NCBI GenBank assembly: GCA_042408445.1
Contig: JBHORC010000040.1
Coordinates: forward strand, 62,001-126,000
Reading direction: 5' to 3'
Length of the DNA stretch: 64,000 nucleotides
Source: CF-46 sp042408445
GTDB lineage: Bacteria; Chloroflexota; Limnocylindria; Limnocylindrales; CSP1-4
In this document: one piece after another, positions 1-10,320 of the stretch
Layout of the letters: each line of letters begins with the position of its first letter
How positions within the stretch are numbered: position 1 is the first letter of the stretch
Notes under the pieces: generated by a model
Database searches by the model: none
The model's input: the letters and a program-made list of their open reading frames with translations, nothing else
Told to the model about the DNA's origin: nothing
Program-made: the position numbers and the translations under genes

Positions 1-134
1 TCCGCGACGAAGAGCAGCGCCTCGAGCTGGGCCTCCGTCAGCTCGGCAGGCTGGGCGTCCTGCGAGGGGTTCGCCGGTGGCGCCGCCTCTTCGTCGGCTT
101 GGGTGCCTGCCTCGATCTCGAACCCGTCGATCAC
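1..134 (-). CDS. scpB: Segregation and condensation protein B, N-terminal part
   Basis: This is the first 44 codons of a gene cut by the window edge. It opens with a GTG whose last two bases lie in the scpA stop (GTGA overlap), which fixes the start. A polar, Pro/Ala-rich leader of about 30 residues is followed by LTEAQLEALLFVAE, the usual beginning of the ScpB winged-helix region. ScpB binds ScpA and, with SMC, forms the condensin-like complex that compacts and segregates chromosomes. The position directly behind scpA, with translational coupling, is the classical scpAB arrangement. Nothing can be said of the C-terminal part. Confidence 0.85.
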   Translation of the reverse strand, partial: MIDGFEIEAGTQADEEAAPPANPSQDAQPAELTEAQLEALLFVA

Positions 135-1060
135 GCGAACGACTCCAGGGTCTCGTCGAGATCCCCCTCGTCCGCGAGGCCTTCGTCGTCCCTGCCCGGC
201 GCACCGCGCTCGGCGGCCGTCGTCGCCCGGGCCACGATTGGTCCCCAGGGCGCCTCCTGCGTCACGACGATCTCGCGGCGCTTCATGAGCTCGAGCATCG
301 CGAGGAACGTCACCGCGACGACGACCCGGTCACGGACGCCCCGCAGGAGGTCCTGCAGCACGACGGGGCCTGCACCCCGGAGCGCCTCGCGGATGATCGC
401 GGCCCGCTCCGTGAGGGTGATGGACCGCGGCACGACCTCCGGTGGCGGCGGCGGCGGCGCCACGGTCGACGCCAGCCTCGCGAGGGACCGGGTGAGCACC
501 CGGGGATCGAGCGGCGGCGCGTCGGAAGGGCGCGCTCCCGCGAGGCCCGCGGCCGTTGCCGCCGCCGGCTCGCGCCGGAACAGGCCGACGCGGATCACCG
601 CGAGATCCTGGAGCGCGCGGCCCGCGTCGCGGTGGGCGCGGTAGAGCAGCAGTCGCGCGCGGAGCTCTGCCTCCGGATCCGGCCCCTCGTCGAGGAGCGC
701 GCCGGGCGCCGCTTCCTCGCGTCTCGGCAGGATCGCCCGGCTCTTGATCAGGATCAGCTGGCTCGCAACGGCCACGAACGCGCTGATGTTGCCGAGCCGG
801 TCCGTCTCGAGCGTCGCGAGCGCATCCAGGTAGGCGTCGGCGAGTGCGCCCAGCGGCACGTTCACGACGTCGAGCTGGCGGGCCTCGATCAGCGCCAGGA
901 GCAGGGCCAGCGGGCCGTCGAAGCTCGCGAGCCGAACCTGCGTGGCGGTCTCCGGCCGGCGCCCAACACCGAACGCGACGGCGGGAGCAATGGACGGGCG
1001 CTCGTCCTGGAGGTCGTCCGGCGACAGCCCGTCGGCCACCGCCGATGCGTCAACCGCCAT
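131..1060 (-). CDS. scpA: Segregation and condensation protein A (kleisin)
   Basis: The protein has 309 residues. ScpA is the kleisin subunit that bridges the heads of the SMC dimer and recruits ScpB. The family hallmark FDGPL followed by a Leu-rich helix is at residues 47-58, with the N-terminal SMC-neck-binding helices after it. A proline run precedes the C-terminal winged helix (around 255-275), which binds the SMC cap. An in-frame extension exists upstream, but the ATG at 1060 shares one base with the stop of the HD gene, and the upstream extension reads as low-complexity Arg/Ala, so 1060 is preferred. It is coupled to scpB downstream. Confidence 0.93.
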   Translation of the reverse strand: MAVDASAVADGLSPDDLQDERPSIAPAVAFGVGRRPETATQVRLASFDGPLALLLALIEARQLDVVNVPLGALADAYLDALATLETDRLGNISAFVAVASQLILIKSRAILPRREEAAPGALLDEGPDPEAELRARLLLYRAHRDAGRALQDLAVIRVGLFRREPAAATAAGLAGARPSDAPPLDPRVLTRSLARLASTVAPPPPPPEVVPRSITLTERAAIIREALRGAGPVVLQDLLRGVRDRVVVAVTFLAMLELMKRREIVVTQEAPWGPIVARATTAAERGAPGRDDEGLADEGDLDETLESFA

Positions 1061-1551
1061 CACGATGCCTCGTCGGCCAGGCGCAGCCGCTCGCCGGCCT
1101 CGGGATCGATCGGGTGATCCTGGTGTCGGATCAGCTCGACCGTTCGCGGCGAGCAGCCTGCCGCGGCCGCGAGCCCGGCGGACGCTTCGGCGTGCACACG
1201 GAGCCGGGCGATCGCCGCGCGCCAGCTCGGCAGCAGCGAGGCCGCGTGCCAGATCCACGTTCCGTGCCGCTGCCCGAGCGCATACGCGATCCGCGGCCCG
1301 ACGCCGGTGTCGCCCTTCGCACAGTCATGGAGCAGCCCCGCGGCGAGGACCTCGGGATCGCTGCAGCCGTCGCGCCGCAGCCACGCGACCACGTCGAGCC
1401 CGTGCCGCCGATCGGCGACGTGCATGCCATCAAACAGGGCGAGCTCGGCCGGTTCCAGCCATGCGGCGAGGGATGCGCGCTCGGCCGGTGAGACCTGTGC
1501 CCGGAGATGGGCGATGGTCTGGCGAGCCTTGTCAGCCCACCAGGAGGCCAT
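1060..1551 (-). CDS. HD-domain protein (predicted metal-dependent phosphohydrolase)
   Basis: The protein has 163 residues with the HD-superfamily pattern: His50, the His75-Asp76 pair in a GLLHDCAKG context, His120, then a His/Asp-rich C-terminal helix. HD proteins bind metal ions and usually hydrolyse phosphoesters; the substrate here is unknown. It overlaps the M50 protease gene by 20 nt upstream and scpA by 1 nt downstream, so it is co-translated with both. Nothing visible links it mechanistically to condensin. It lacks any extra sensor, transferase or RelA-type domain. Confidence 0.85.
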   Translation of the reverse strand: MASWWADKARQTIAHLRAQVSPAERASLAAWLEPAELALFDGMHVADRRHGLDVVAWLRRDGCSDPEVLAAGLLHDCAKGDTGVGPRIAYALGQRHGTWIWHAASLLPSWRAAIARLRVHAEASAGLAAAAGCSPRTVELIRHQDHPIDPEAGERLRLADEAS

Positions 1552-2182
1552 ACACCGCGTCCAGGATCGGGCCGATGACGCGCCCGAGGATCGAACCTCC
1601 GCCCAGGGGCACGATCAGCAGGATGATCAGGAAGAAGCCGTACTGGGCCAGGAAGGGCCGGACCTGCCAGGCGGTCCTCGGCGGGAGGTACGACAGGAGG
1701 ATCGCGCCGCCATCGAGCGGCGGGATCGGGATCAGGTTGAACAGACCCAGGATGATGCTGCCCTGGACGATGAACGAGAGAAGGCTCGCGATCTCGAACC
1801 CGTTCGACCCGCCGATGGTCGGGTTGGCGAGGAGCAGGCGCAACGGGATCGCGAACACGGCCGCGAGGAGGAGGTTGGACAGCGGGCCGGCGATCGCGAC
1901 GACGGCGTCGCCGTGGCGGCCGCGCAGGTTGCGCGGGTTGACCGGCGTCTGGGCGAACCCGAACGGGAAGCCGGTGATCAGCACCGAGAGGACGAGGATC
2001 GTCCCGCCGACCTGGTCGAAATGGGCGAGCGGGTTGAGGGTGAGCTTGCCGAAGTGCTTGGCGGTCGAATCCCCGAGTCGGTAGGCCGTCAGGGCGTGGG
2101 CGAACTCGTGGACCGGGAACGAGAGGAGGAGGAAGAACGCGATGAGGACGACGGTCTCGACCGGATGACTCTGGACGAACAC
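1532..2182 (-). CDS. M50 site-2-protease-type membrane metalloprotease
   Basis: The 216-residue integral membrane protein carries the zinc-binding HEFAH motif at residues 25-29 inside the first hydrophobic helix. The third zinc ligand is in an LDGG motif at 156-159, preceded by NLIPIPP. These define the short, PDZ-less rhomboid-like site-2 proteases (YdiL/SpoIVFB-like or Rv-type M50). Such enzymes cut membrane-embedded substrates, often anti-sigma factors. The start is a GTG at 2182. It sits between a PH/SHOCT membrane protein and the HD gene in a long unidirectional run. The substrate cannot be told from the sequence. Confidence 0.9.
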   Translation of the reverse strand: MFVQSHPVETVVLIAFFLLLSFPVHEFAHALTAYRLGDSTAKHFGKLTLNPLAHFDQVGGTILVLSVLITGFPFGFAQTPVNPRNLRGRHGDAVVAIAGPLSNLLLAAVFAIPLRLLLANPTIGGSNGFEIASLLSFIVQGSIILGLFNLIPIPPLDGGAILLSYLPPRTAWQVRPFLAQYGFFLIILLIVPLGGGSILGRVIGPILDAVYGLLVG

Positions 2183-2230
2183 GAAGTGACGTCTCCTCTC
2201 CGCGGCCGGGGCGGCTCGCGCGCCGAAATC

Positions 2231-3013
2231 CTACAGGCGGCGCAGGAGGTCGGCTTTCTTCGCCTCGTACTCCTCGGCGCTGATCGCCCCGCGGTCACGG
2301 AGATCGGCGAGGTTCGCCAGGGTCCGCGTCACGTCGTCCGCCGACATCGCGGCCGACACCGTGGTCGGCGAGTCGGCGCCGACCGGCGCGGCCCCGAGAC
2401 CCGCTCCGCCCGGTCCGGCCGCACCCGCCACGCCTGCAGCCACGGCTGCGGCCTGCATCGGTGACGGCGCCCGGTAGGCCGGTCCCGGCATCGGCCGGGC
2501 ACCCGACAGCTCCAGCTCGAGCTCGTGCTTCGCGTCGAGCATCGACCGCTTGAAATCGTCGGCCTGGCGGAGCATCCGCAGGCGCGAGATCCCGCTCTCG
2601 GACGCGGTCAGGATCTCGAGATCGCCGAAGCCGAAGATCCGCCCGAACATCGACTCGCTCAGGATCGCGTCGTTGATCTTCTCGAGTGAGCTGTCGATGA
2701 CCCGCTTGTTCACGACGCCCTCGGTCTGGAGGACGCGGCGCGACGTGACGACGAACTCCTCGTTCTGCCAGCGCAGCACCTGCCACCCGAAATACAGCAG
2801 GCCGCCCACGACGAGGACGATGACGATCCAGCCGAGCGGCTGCGACAGGGTCTGGTTGCCGGCCAGCAGCGTGTTGCTGAGGACGATGAGGACGACTGCG
2901 GCGAGCCAGGCGTAGATCGCGTACCGAGCGTCGGCGAGGAGGACGAACCAGTGCTGGTGCTCGCGGCGGATCGGCTGCTCGCCGGACGCGAGAAGGTTGT
3001 CCAGGTAGGCCAT
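2231..3013 (-). CDS. Membrane protein with bacterial PH domain and C-terminal SHOCT motif
   Basis: The protein has 260 residues. Two hydrophobic segments (about 31-51 and 61-80) form a hairpin anchor. A bacterial pleckstrin-homology-like (DUF304/bPH2-type) domain follows at about 84-165, with the typical NEEFVVTSRRV and SSLEKINDAI strands. After an Ala/Gly/Pro linker (about 172-222), a SHOCT-type short helical module closes the protein (LADLRDRGAISAEEYEAKK). SHOCT modules are thought to mediate oligomerisation. The ATG at 3013 follows xerD by 17 nt. The role is unknown; membrane-linked scaffold is the most one can infer. Confidence 0.85.
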   Translation of the reverse strand: MAYLDNLLASGEQPIRREHQHWFVLLADARYAIYAWLAAVVLIVLSNTLLAGNQTLSQPLGWIVIVLVVGGLLYFGWQVLRWQNEEFVVTSRRVLQTEGVVNKRVIDSSLEKINDAILSESMFGRIFGFGDLEILTASESGISRLRMLRQADDFKRSMLDAKHELELELSGARPMPGPAYRAPSPMQAAAVAAGVAGAAGPGGAGLGAAPVGADSPTTVSAAMSADDVTRTLANLADLRDRGAISAEEYEAKKADLLRRL

Positions 3014-3030
3014 GCGCTCGGTTCCCCTGT

Positions 3031-3966
3031 TCAGGCTCTCGGGTGCGCCCGCGCATAGATCTCGCGGACTCGCTCACCGGTGACGTGCGTGTAGAGCTGG
3101 GTCGTGGAGATACTCGCATGCCCGAGCAACTCCTGGACGACCCGGAGGTCGGCACCGCCCTCCAGGAGATGGGTCGCGAACGAGTGGCGGAGCGTGTGCG
3201 GCGAGACCCGGTCGGACAGGCCGGCCTCGCTCGCCGCGGCGCGGACCATCGCGAACGCCTGCTGACGGGCGAGCCGCCGGCCGCGATCGCCGAGGAACAG
3301 CGGGCCACCCCGGAGCGGCGCCACCTGGTTGAGCCCCAGAAGTGCCGGCCGGCCCTCGTCCAGCCACCGGCCGAGCCACTCGAGCGCGATGTCCCCCACC
3401 GGCACGAGCCGCTCCTTGTCGCCCTTGCCGATCACGCGAACGTGGCCGGCATCGAGGGCGAGGTCCTCGCGGTCCAGGCCGAGCGCCTCGCTGACGCGCA
3501 ACCCCGCGGCGTAGAGCAGCTCGACCAGCGCGCGGGCACGGAGATTCGGGGCGGCTTCGAGGAGCCGCTCGACCTCCGCGACCGAGAGCGTCTCGGGCAG
3601 CAGCCGCGGCTGGCGCGGCAGGTCCAGGTGGGCCGCCACGTCGCGCTCGATCAGGCCGTCGCCGTAGGCGAACCGGTAGAAGCCGCGGATGCTCGCCGCG
3701 CGCCTCCGGAGGGACGTGGCCGCGAGCCCGGCATCGCCGGCACGGCGCCGAGCGCGGGTCGTGACCGGTTGTCGTCGCGTCCGGGCCGCGAGGTGGTGGC
3801 GCGCCGCCTCGGGTCCGTCCGCCCACGTCGCGGGCACCTCGGGCCCCGACGCGAAATCGGCCAGATCGGCGCGATAGGCACGGAGCGTCGCCGGCGACAG
3901 TCCGCGCTCGACCCGGAGGTACGTCAGGTAGTCGTCGACGGCGCGCTCGAGGGTCGGCGCCGCCAT
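3031..3966 (-). CDS. xerD: Tyrosine recombinase, XerD-type
   Basis: This 311-residue recombinase has an N-terminal SAM-like core-binding domain (1-110) and a C-terminal catalytic domain. All six catalytic residues are visible: Arg157, Lys181, His257, Arg260, His283 and the nucleophile Tyr292. XerC/XerD resolve chromosome dimers at dif during division. The ATG at 3966 lies 7 nt after the recN stop; a longer in-frame reading exists but overlaps recN and is composed of Arg/Ser/Pro. A second Xer-type protein is encoded at 46088-47107. Which of the two is XerC and which XerD is inferred from the context next to recN and is not certain. Confidence 0.9.
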   Translation of the reverse strand: MAAPTLERAVDDYLTYLRVERGLSPATLRAYRADLADFASGPEVPATWADGPEAARHHLAARTRRQPVTTRARRRAGDAGLAATSLRRRAASIRGFYRFAYGDGLIERDVAAHLDLPRQPRLLPETLSVAEVERLLEAAPNLRARALVELLYAAGLRVSEALGLDREDLALDAGHVRVIGKGDKERLVPVGDIALEWLGRWLDEGRPALLGLNQVAPLRGGPLFLGDRGRRLARQQAFAMVRAAASEAGLSDRVSPHTLRHSFATHLLEGGADLRVVQELLGHASISTTQLYTHVTGERVREIYARAHPRA

Positions 3967-3973
3967 CGCCGCC

Positions 3974-5709
<1,736 letters not shown>

Positions 5710-5713
<4 letters not shown>

Positions 5714-6555
5714 GACGGCAGGAGCTCCACCTTGCGGCGGAACAGGTCCCAGAACGGCTGGCTTCCCGCGGGCTCGACGAGACGGATCGGTCTCGCGAGA
5801 GCCCGAACCTCGACCACGTCACCGACCGCGATCGGCATGTCGTCACGGCCGTCGATCGAGACGATCGCCTCCGTCGCGTCGACGACCCGGCAACGGACGG
5901 TCTGCTCCGGCCCCGCGACGACGGATCGGATCGCCGACAGATAGCCGGCGATCGGGGTGACGATCAGGTTCCGGCTGTCCGGCGCGACGATCGGGCCGCC
6001 GGCGCTGAACGAGTAGCCGGTCGAACCGGTCGGCGTCGACACGACGAGGCCGTCCGCGATGAACGTGGCGAGATGGCTCGGCCCGATCGCAACGTCAAGG
6101 CGGACCACCCGGGCAAGCGCGCCTCGAGCGACCACGACGTCGTTGAGCGCGTGATGGACGGCCGCCCCGTCCTCGCGGCCGCCGGTCAGGAGCCGTGCCT
6201 CCAGCGCCATCCGCTCGTCGATCGAGAACTGGCCGGCCACGAGCTTGCCGAGCACCGTCTCGAGCTCGTTCGCCTCGACCTTCGAGAGGAATCCGACCTT
6301 GCCGAGGTTGACGCCGAGGAGCGGCACGTCCACCTGGATGACGGCCCGCGCAGCGCGGAGGAGCGTCCCGTCGCCGCCCAGGACGACGAGGACGTCGCTC
6401 GTGGCGAGCTCCCGGCAGAGCGTGTCGAAGTCCTGCGCCTGGGCTGCCCACTGGTCGACGCCGTGCATCCGGCACCACCCCGCGGCACGCTCGCGAAGCT
6501 CGACCGCTGCCTCGTTCGTTGGGTTGTAGGCGAAGCCGATCCGGCGGACGGTCAT
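5710..6555 (-). CDS. nadK: NAD kinase
   Basis: The 281-residue enzyme phosphorylates NAD to NADP. It shows the GGDG nucleotide-binding motif at 60-63, the LND motif at 137-139 and the conserved TPTGSTGYS segment at 174-182. Length is normal for bacterial NadK. The ATG at 6555 forms an ATGA overlap with the tlyA stop, so the upstream in-frame extension is discarded. It is likewise coupled to recN. There is no sign of a regulatory domain. Confidence 0.96.
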
Positions 6556-7388
6556 CCGGCCGTGACCTCGGCGATCCGGTCCGCGATCTCCGCACATCCC
6601 GGCCCGGGGGCCAGGTGGATCAGGAACTCGCGATTGCCCTCGGGTCCGAGGATCGGCGAGGCGATGACGTCGCGGGTGCCCAGGTGATGCGCCGCGGCCT
6701 GCTCGACCACGCGGCCCAGGACCGTCCGGTGCGCCACCGGATCGCGGACGACGCCGCGGTCCGTGCCGCCCTTGCCCACCTCGAACTGGGGCTTCACGAG
6801 GGCAACGATGGAGGGGGTGCGCGTCGGGTCCGGCGCGGATGAGCGCGCGCGAAGGGTCGACGCGATCGGACCGAGCACGAGCCCGAGGGAGATGAACGAG
6901 ACGTCGACGACCGCGAGGTCGATCGCCTCGCCCAGTGTCTCCGGACCGAGCATCCGGGCGTTCGTCCGGTCATGGACGACGACCCGCGCGTCGCGCGCCA
7001 CGCGGTCCGCGAGCTGGCCGCGGCCGACATCGACGGCGTGGACGCGGGCGGCACCACGCTGGAGCAGCACGTCCGTGAACCCGCCCGTCGACGCACCCAC
7101 GTCCAGGCCGACGAGGCCGCGCGGGTCGATCGAGAACGCGTCCAGCGCCGCCGCAAGCTTGTGGCCGCCACGACTCACATAGGGATCCTGCTCGACGAGC
7201 TCGATCGGCAGGTCCACGTCGACGAGATCGCCGGCCTTCCGGTCCACCCGCGCGCTGTCCCCTGCCCCGGTCCGGACCTTGCCGCCGAGGATCAACGCCT
7301 GGGCGCGGGCGCGGCTCTCGGCGAGGCCTCGATCGACGACGAGCTGGTCGAGGCGGACGCGGGCGCGGCGAATGGTCGCGGTGGTCAC
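6552..7388 (-). CDS. tlyA: TlyA-family rRNA 2'-O-methyltransferase
   Basis: The protein has 278 residues: an N-terminal S4 RNA-binding domain (about 11-70) and an FtsJ-like Rossmann methyltransferase. The SAM-binding motif DVGASTGGFTD is at 96-106, and catalytic-type Lys77 and the later VKPQFEVG segment are present. TlyA proteins 2'-O-methylate rRNA (16S C1409 and/or 23S C1920 in mycobacteria). The GTG start lies 6 nt behind a CACGAT -10-like box and no Shine-Dalgarno sequence is seen, which suggests leaderless translation. It heads the tlyA-nadK-recN-xerD run. Confidence 0.93.
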   Translation of the reverse strand: MTTATIRRARVRLDQLVVDRGLAESRARAQALILGGKVRTGAGDSARVDRKAGDLVDVDLPIELVEQDPYVSRGGHKLAAALDAFSIDPRGLVGLDVGASTGGFTDVLLQRGAARVHAVDVGRGQLADRVARDARVVVHDRTNARMLGPETLGEAIDLAVVDVSFISLGLVLGPIASTLRARSSAPDPTRTPSIVALVKPQFEVGKGGTDRGVVRDPVAHRTVLGRVVEQAAAHHLGTRDVIASPILGPEGNREFLIHLAPGPGCAEIADRIAEVTAG

Positions 7389-7393
7389 CCGGC

Positions 7394-7399
7394 TATCGT
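7394..7399 (+). promoter_or_regulatory. -10 box for the divergent 99-aa membrane protein
   Basis: TATCGT on the plus strand lies 28 nt before the ATG at 7428 and overlaps the tlyA -10 box on the opposite strand by five bases. The shared element could drive transcription both ways. The same geometry recurs between aspS and the VOC gene. Confidence 0.4.
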
Positions 7400-7400
7400 G
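7395..7400 (-). promoter_or_regulatory. -10 box of leaderless tlyA promoter
   Basis: CACGAT on the minus strand ends 6 nt before the GTG of tlyA. Transcription would begin at or next to the start codon. It overlaps a TATCGT box on the other strand (see 7394-7399). No clear -35 hexamer is visible. Confidence 0.5.
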
Positions 7401-7427
7401 GCACAGCCGCCTTTGCGCCGGCTCACC

Positions 7428-7727
7428 ATGGAGGTCTCGACCGTGGCACGTCGTGTCGCCGATGTCGTGGTCGGGATCGGGATTGGTACCGTCCTCCTGT
7501 TCGCTGCAGCGCGCGACCCGAGGCTCCTCGCTGGTGTCCTCCTGTCGATCCTTCTGATCTGTCCGATCGGCCTCGTGACGCTCGTCGCTTCGTTCGTGCT
7601 GCGGTCACGGTTGCGCGACGCTTGGGCCCTGACGGATGTCGGCATCGCTGCCATGTCGATCGCCATCCCGCTTCTTGCCATCGCGCTGTACGGACTGGCG
7701 ACCTGCACGATCGGCTGCATGTACTGA
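7428..7727 (+). CDS. Small membrane protein of unknown function (99 aa)
   Basis: The family is not recognised. The 99-residue product has three clear hydrophobic segments (about 11-29, 34-56 and 70-95), separated by short basic loops such as RSRLRDAW, which fits a three-helix inner-membrane protein. The last 15 residues contain two cysteines (TCTIGCMY). It is divergent from tlyA and convergent with dxs. The opposite strand also has an open frame, but that frame lacks a membrane pattern. The ATG at 7428 is preferred; a GTG at 7443 is a possible alternative. Confidence 0.6.
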   Translation: MEVSTVARRVADVVVGIGIGTVLLFAAARDPRLLAGVLLSILLICPIGLVTLVASFVLRSRLRDAWALTDVGIAAMSIAIPLLAIALYGLATCTIGCMY

Positions 7728-7775
7728 GGCGCGTCAGTCGGGAGTCGGGCGTTCCGCTTCGCTGCGCGCTCGCGA

Positions 7776-9860
7776 TCAGGAGCGTGCGCCGACCTTCGGG
7801 GTGAGCAACATTTCGGCCACGGTCTCCCGGACCTGGTCCGCGAGGCCGACGCTGTCGAGGCGGAGCACGCGGCGGAGATCGGCGACCGATCCGTGGTCGA
7901 CGAACGCGTCGCCGGGGATGCCGATGATCCGGATCGGGACCCTTCGAAGGCCGGGCTCCGTGATCCGGGCGGTCTCGATCGCCTCCAGGACGCCGGCCCC
8001 GAAGCCGCCGGTGACCACGCTTTCCTCGAACGTGACGACGAGACCGACCCGGCGCGCGTGCTCGAGGATCAGCTCCGTATCGAGCGGCTTGGCGAAGCGG
8101 GCGTTGATGACGCCGACGGACCAGCCCTCGCCGCGGAGCATGTCGGCAGCCTCGAGCGCCCGCTGGACGATCGGTCCGAAGCCGACGAAGAGCACGTCCT
8201 CGCCCTCGCGCAGCACCTCGGCCCGTCCGACCGGGATCGGACCTGCGTCGATCGCCGGCAGGCCCAGACCCGGATCGCGCGGGTAGTGGAGCGCGTACGG
8301 GCGATCCTGGCGGAGACCGGTGATCAGCAGTGACCGGAGCTCCTGCTCGTCCTTCGGGCTCGCGATCACCAGGTTCGGCAGCTGTCGCTGGGCCGGCAGG
8401 GTGAACATCCCCTGGTGGCTCGTCCCGTCCTCCCCGACGAGCCCGGCGCGGTCGACGGCGATCAGGACCGGCTGATCGTTCTGGCAGACGTCGTGGACGG
8501 TCTGGTCGAAGGCGCGCTGGAGGAACGTCGAGTACAGCGCGACGACCGGGCGCATGCCGCCCATCGCGAGTCCCGTTGCGAGCGCCACGGAGTGCTGCTC
8601 GGCGATCCCGACGTCCATGAAGCGGTTCGGGAACTCGGCCTGGAACGTCGAGAGCCCGGTTCCGGTCGGCATCCCGGCGGTGATCGCGACGATCCGCTCG
8701 TCGAGCCGCGCCTGCGCGATCAGCTCGCGAACGAAGACCGCGGTGTAGTTGGGGTTCTTCGGAACCGCTCGATGTGCGGACGCGGGCGCCGCGTCGTCCG
8801 CCATCGACTCCGTCGGCATGGCGCGAGCCGGAGCGTTGGCCGGGGAGGCGGTCGCCTCCGCGACCGAAGCGCCCGAGCCGTTCACGGCGTGCCCGTTCGA
8901 GGCCCCGTCGGTCTCCGCGTCGACGGGGACGGTCATCGGCGGCAGCGCCGCGCCGTGGAACCCGACCTGGTCCGCTTCCGCGGGCTCGAACCCGCGACCC
9001 TTCTGGGTCCGGACGTGGACGATCACCGGTCCGCGAAGCTCGAGCGCCTGCTGGAAGGTGGAGAGCAGCGCCTTGATGTCGTGGCCCGGAACCAGCCCGA
9101 TGTAGGTGATGCCGAGATCCTCGAACAATCGACCCGGCTGGGCGAAGTTCACGACCGAGGCCCGGAGCCGCTGGCTCAGCTCGCGGACGGTGGGCCCGAC
9201 CGCGGGGATCCGACCGACGAGCTCGTCGTAGGCGGTCCGGCTGGACTGCCACGTCCCGGAGAGCTTGATCTGGCTCAGGTACTTCGAGAGCCCGCCGACC
9301 GTCGGGCTGATCGACATCTCGTTGTCGTTCAGGACGATCAGGAGCTGGGTCCGCCGCTGGCCGATGTCGTTCAGCGCCTCAAGGCTGAGGCCGCTGGTGA
9401 TCGCCGCGTCGCCGACGACGACGGCGATCCGCTCGCGGCCGCCGCGCAGGTCGCGGGCCGCGGCGAGTCCCTGGCCGATCGAGAGGCCGGTGCCGGCGTG
9501 CCCGCCGTCGAAGACGTCGTGCTCGGACTCGCTCCGCCGGGGAAAGCCGCCGACACCGCCGAGCTGGCGCAGCGTGTGGAACCGCTCGAAGCGACCCGTC
9601 AGGAGCTTGTGCGGATAGGCCTGGTGCCCGGTGTCCCAGACGATCCGGTCGGTCGGCGATTCGAGCAGCCGATGGAGGGCGATCGTGAGCTCGACGACGC
9701 CGAGGCTGCTGCCGAGGTGACCGCCCGTGGTCGCGACCGTGGCGATGATCGTCTGCCGGACCTCCGTCGCGAGCTGGTCCAGCTCGGCGGCCGTCAGGTT
9801 CCGGAGATCCGCCGGGCCACTGAGGGTCGGCAGGATCGCGTCCGGGGTCGGGTCGGTCAT
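7776..9860 (-). CDS. dxs: 1-deoxy-D-xylulose-5-phosphate synthase
   Basis: This 694-residue TPP enzyme condenses pyruvate and glyceraldehyde-3-phosphate, the first step of the MEP isoprenoid pathway. His49 in TGGHLGSSLGVVE, the TPP/Mg motif GDAAIT...NDN (150-180) and the transketolase pyrimidine domain (MDVGIAEQHSV, about 415-425) are present. A Ser/Ala/Asn-rich segment of about 58 residues (310-368) separates the TPP and Pyr domains and explains the length above the usual 620-640. The ATG at 9860 gives the expected N-terminus. A promoter-like TAGAAT lies 111 nt upstream. Confidence 0.95.
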   Translation of the reverse strand: MTDPTPDAILPTLSGPADLRNLTAAELDQLATEVRQTIIATVATTGGHLGSSLGVVELTIALHRLLESPTDRIVWDTGHQAYPHKLLTGRFERFHTLRQLGGVGGFPRRSESEHDVFDGGHAGTGLSIGQGLAAARDLRGGRERIAVVVGDAAITSGLSLEALNDIGQRRTQLLIVLNDNEMSISPTVGGLSKYLSQIKLSGTWQSSRTAYDELVGRIPAVGPTVRELSQRLRASVVNFAQPGRLFEDLGITYIGLVPGHDIKALLSTFQQALELRGPVIVHVRTQKGRGFEPAEADQVGFHGAALPPMTVPVDAETDGASNGHAVNGSGASVAEATASPANAPARAMPTESMADDAAPASAHRAVPKNPNYTAVFVRELIAQARLDERIVAITAGMPTGTGLSTFQAEFPNRFMDVGIAEQHSVALATGLAMGGMRPVVALYSTFLQRAFDQTVHDVCQNDQPVLIAVDRAGLVGEDGTSHQGMFTLPAQRQLPNLVIASPKDEQELRSLLITGLRQDRPYALHYPRDPGLGLPAIDAGPIPVGRAEVLREGEDVLFVGFGPIVQRALEAADMLRGEGWSVGVINARFAKPLDTELILEHARRVGLVVTFEESVVTGGFGAGVLEAIETARITEPGLRRVPIRIIGIPGDAFVDHGSVADLRRVLRLDSVGLADQVRETVAEMLLTPKVGARS

Positions 9861-9971
9861 CACGGGTTCGGGCGGCTCCAGGTACTTCGCTGCGTCGCAG
9901 GCCCTTGCATCGCGCTGCGCATCGTCGCGCTTCCGACGGATTCGCGTCGCCACGTGCGACGGATGCGTCCC

Positions 9972-9977
9972 ATTCTA
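9972..9977 (-). promoter_or_regulatory. Candidate -10 box for dxs
   Basis: TAGAAT on the minus strand lies in the otherwise empty 172-nt gap between xseB and dxs, in a locally AT-richer patch. It implies a 5' leader of roughly 105 nt. No riboswitch fold was recognised in that leader. Confidence 0.4.
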
Positions 9978-10032
9978 AACGTGTTCGCTTCAGGTCGCAT
10001 GTTTTTGCCGGCCTCGGCGAGCGCGGGACGGC

Positions 10033-10320
10033 CTAGCTCTCGGTCGCCTCCTCCGCGGCGATGTCGCGGAGCTCGACGCCACCACCGGGCCGGCTGATCA
10101 GCTGCTGGACCCGCAGCTCCGCTTCGCCGAGGAGCCGCTCGCAATGGCGCTGGAGCGCGACGGCCCGCTCCGTCCGGGCAATCGTATCCTCCAGGGACAG
10201 GCCACCGGCCTCCAGCTCGGCCACGACCGTCCGCAGCTCCGCGAACGCGTCGTCGAACGTCAGGGTGTCGACCGGCCCGCCGGTCGCGCCCGTCGCGCCG
10301 GCGGCTGATCGCTCGGTCAT
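10033..10320 (-). CDS. xseB: Exodeoxyribonuclease VII small subunit
   Basis: The 95-residue protein has the XseB helical core: LTFDDAFAELRTVVAELEAGGLSLEDTIA, then a long helix with RTERAVALQRHCERLLGEAE. Several XseB subunits coat one XseA to form exonuclease VII, which degrades single-stranded DNA in both directions. The ATG at 10320 overlaps the stop of the preceding 42-aa ORF by ATGA. A short Gly/Ala leader precedes the core. Confidence 0.93.
   Translation of the reverse strand: MTERSAAGATGATGGPVDTLTFDDAFAELRTVVAELEAGGLSLEDTIARTERAVALQRHCERLLGEAELRVQQLISRPGGGVELRDIAAEEATES

Noticed and set aside
3031..3966. Phage or integron integrase
   Set aside because: The protein is a standard-length Xer recombinase between recN and a housekeeping run. 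There is no attC, cassette or tRNA target beside it. The same holds for the copy at 46088-47107.
7385..7720. Minus-strand 111-aa frame opposite the 99-aa membrane protein
   Set aside because: It is polar and Arg/Ser/Thr-rich with no start signal, whereas the plus-strand frame shows three clean hydrophobic helices.
9861..10032. TPP or other riboswitch before dxs
   Set aside because: The gap holds a promoter-like box and about 105 nt of leader, but no recognisable conserved core or stable multi-stem fold was found by eye.
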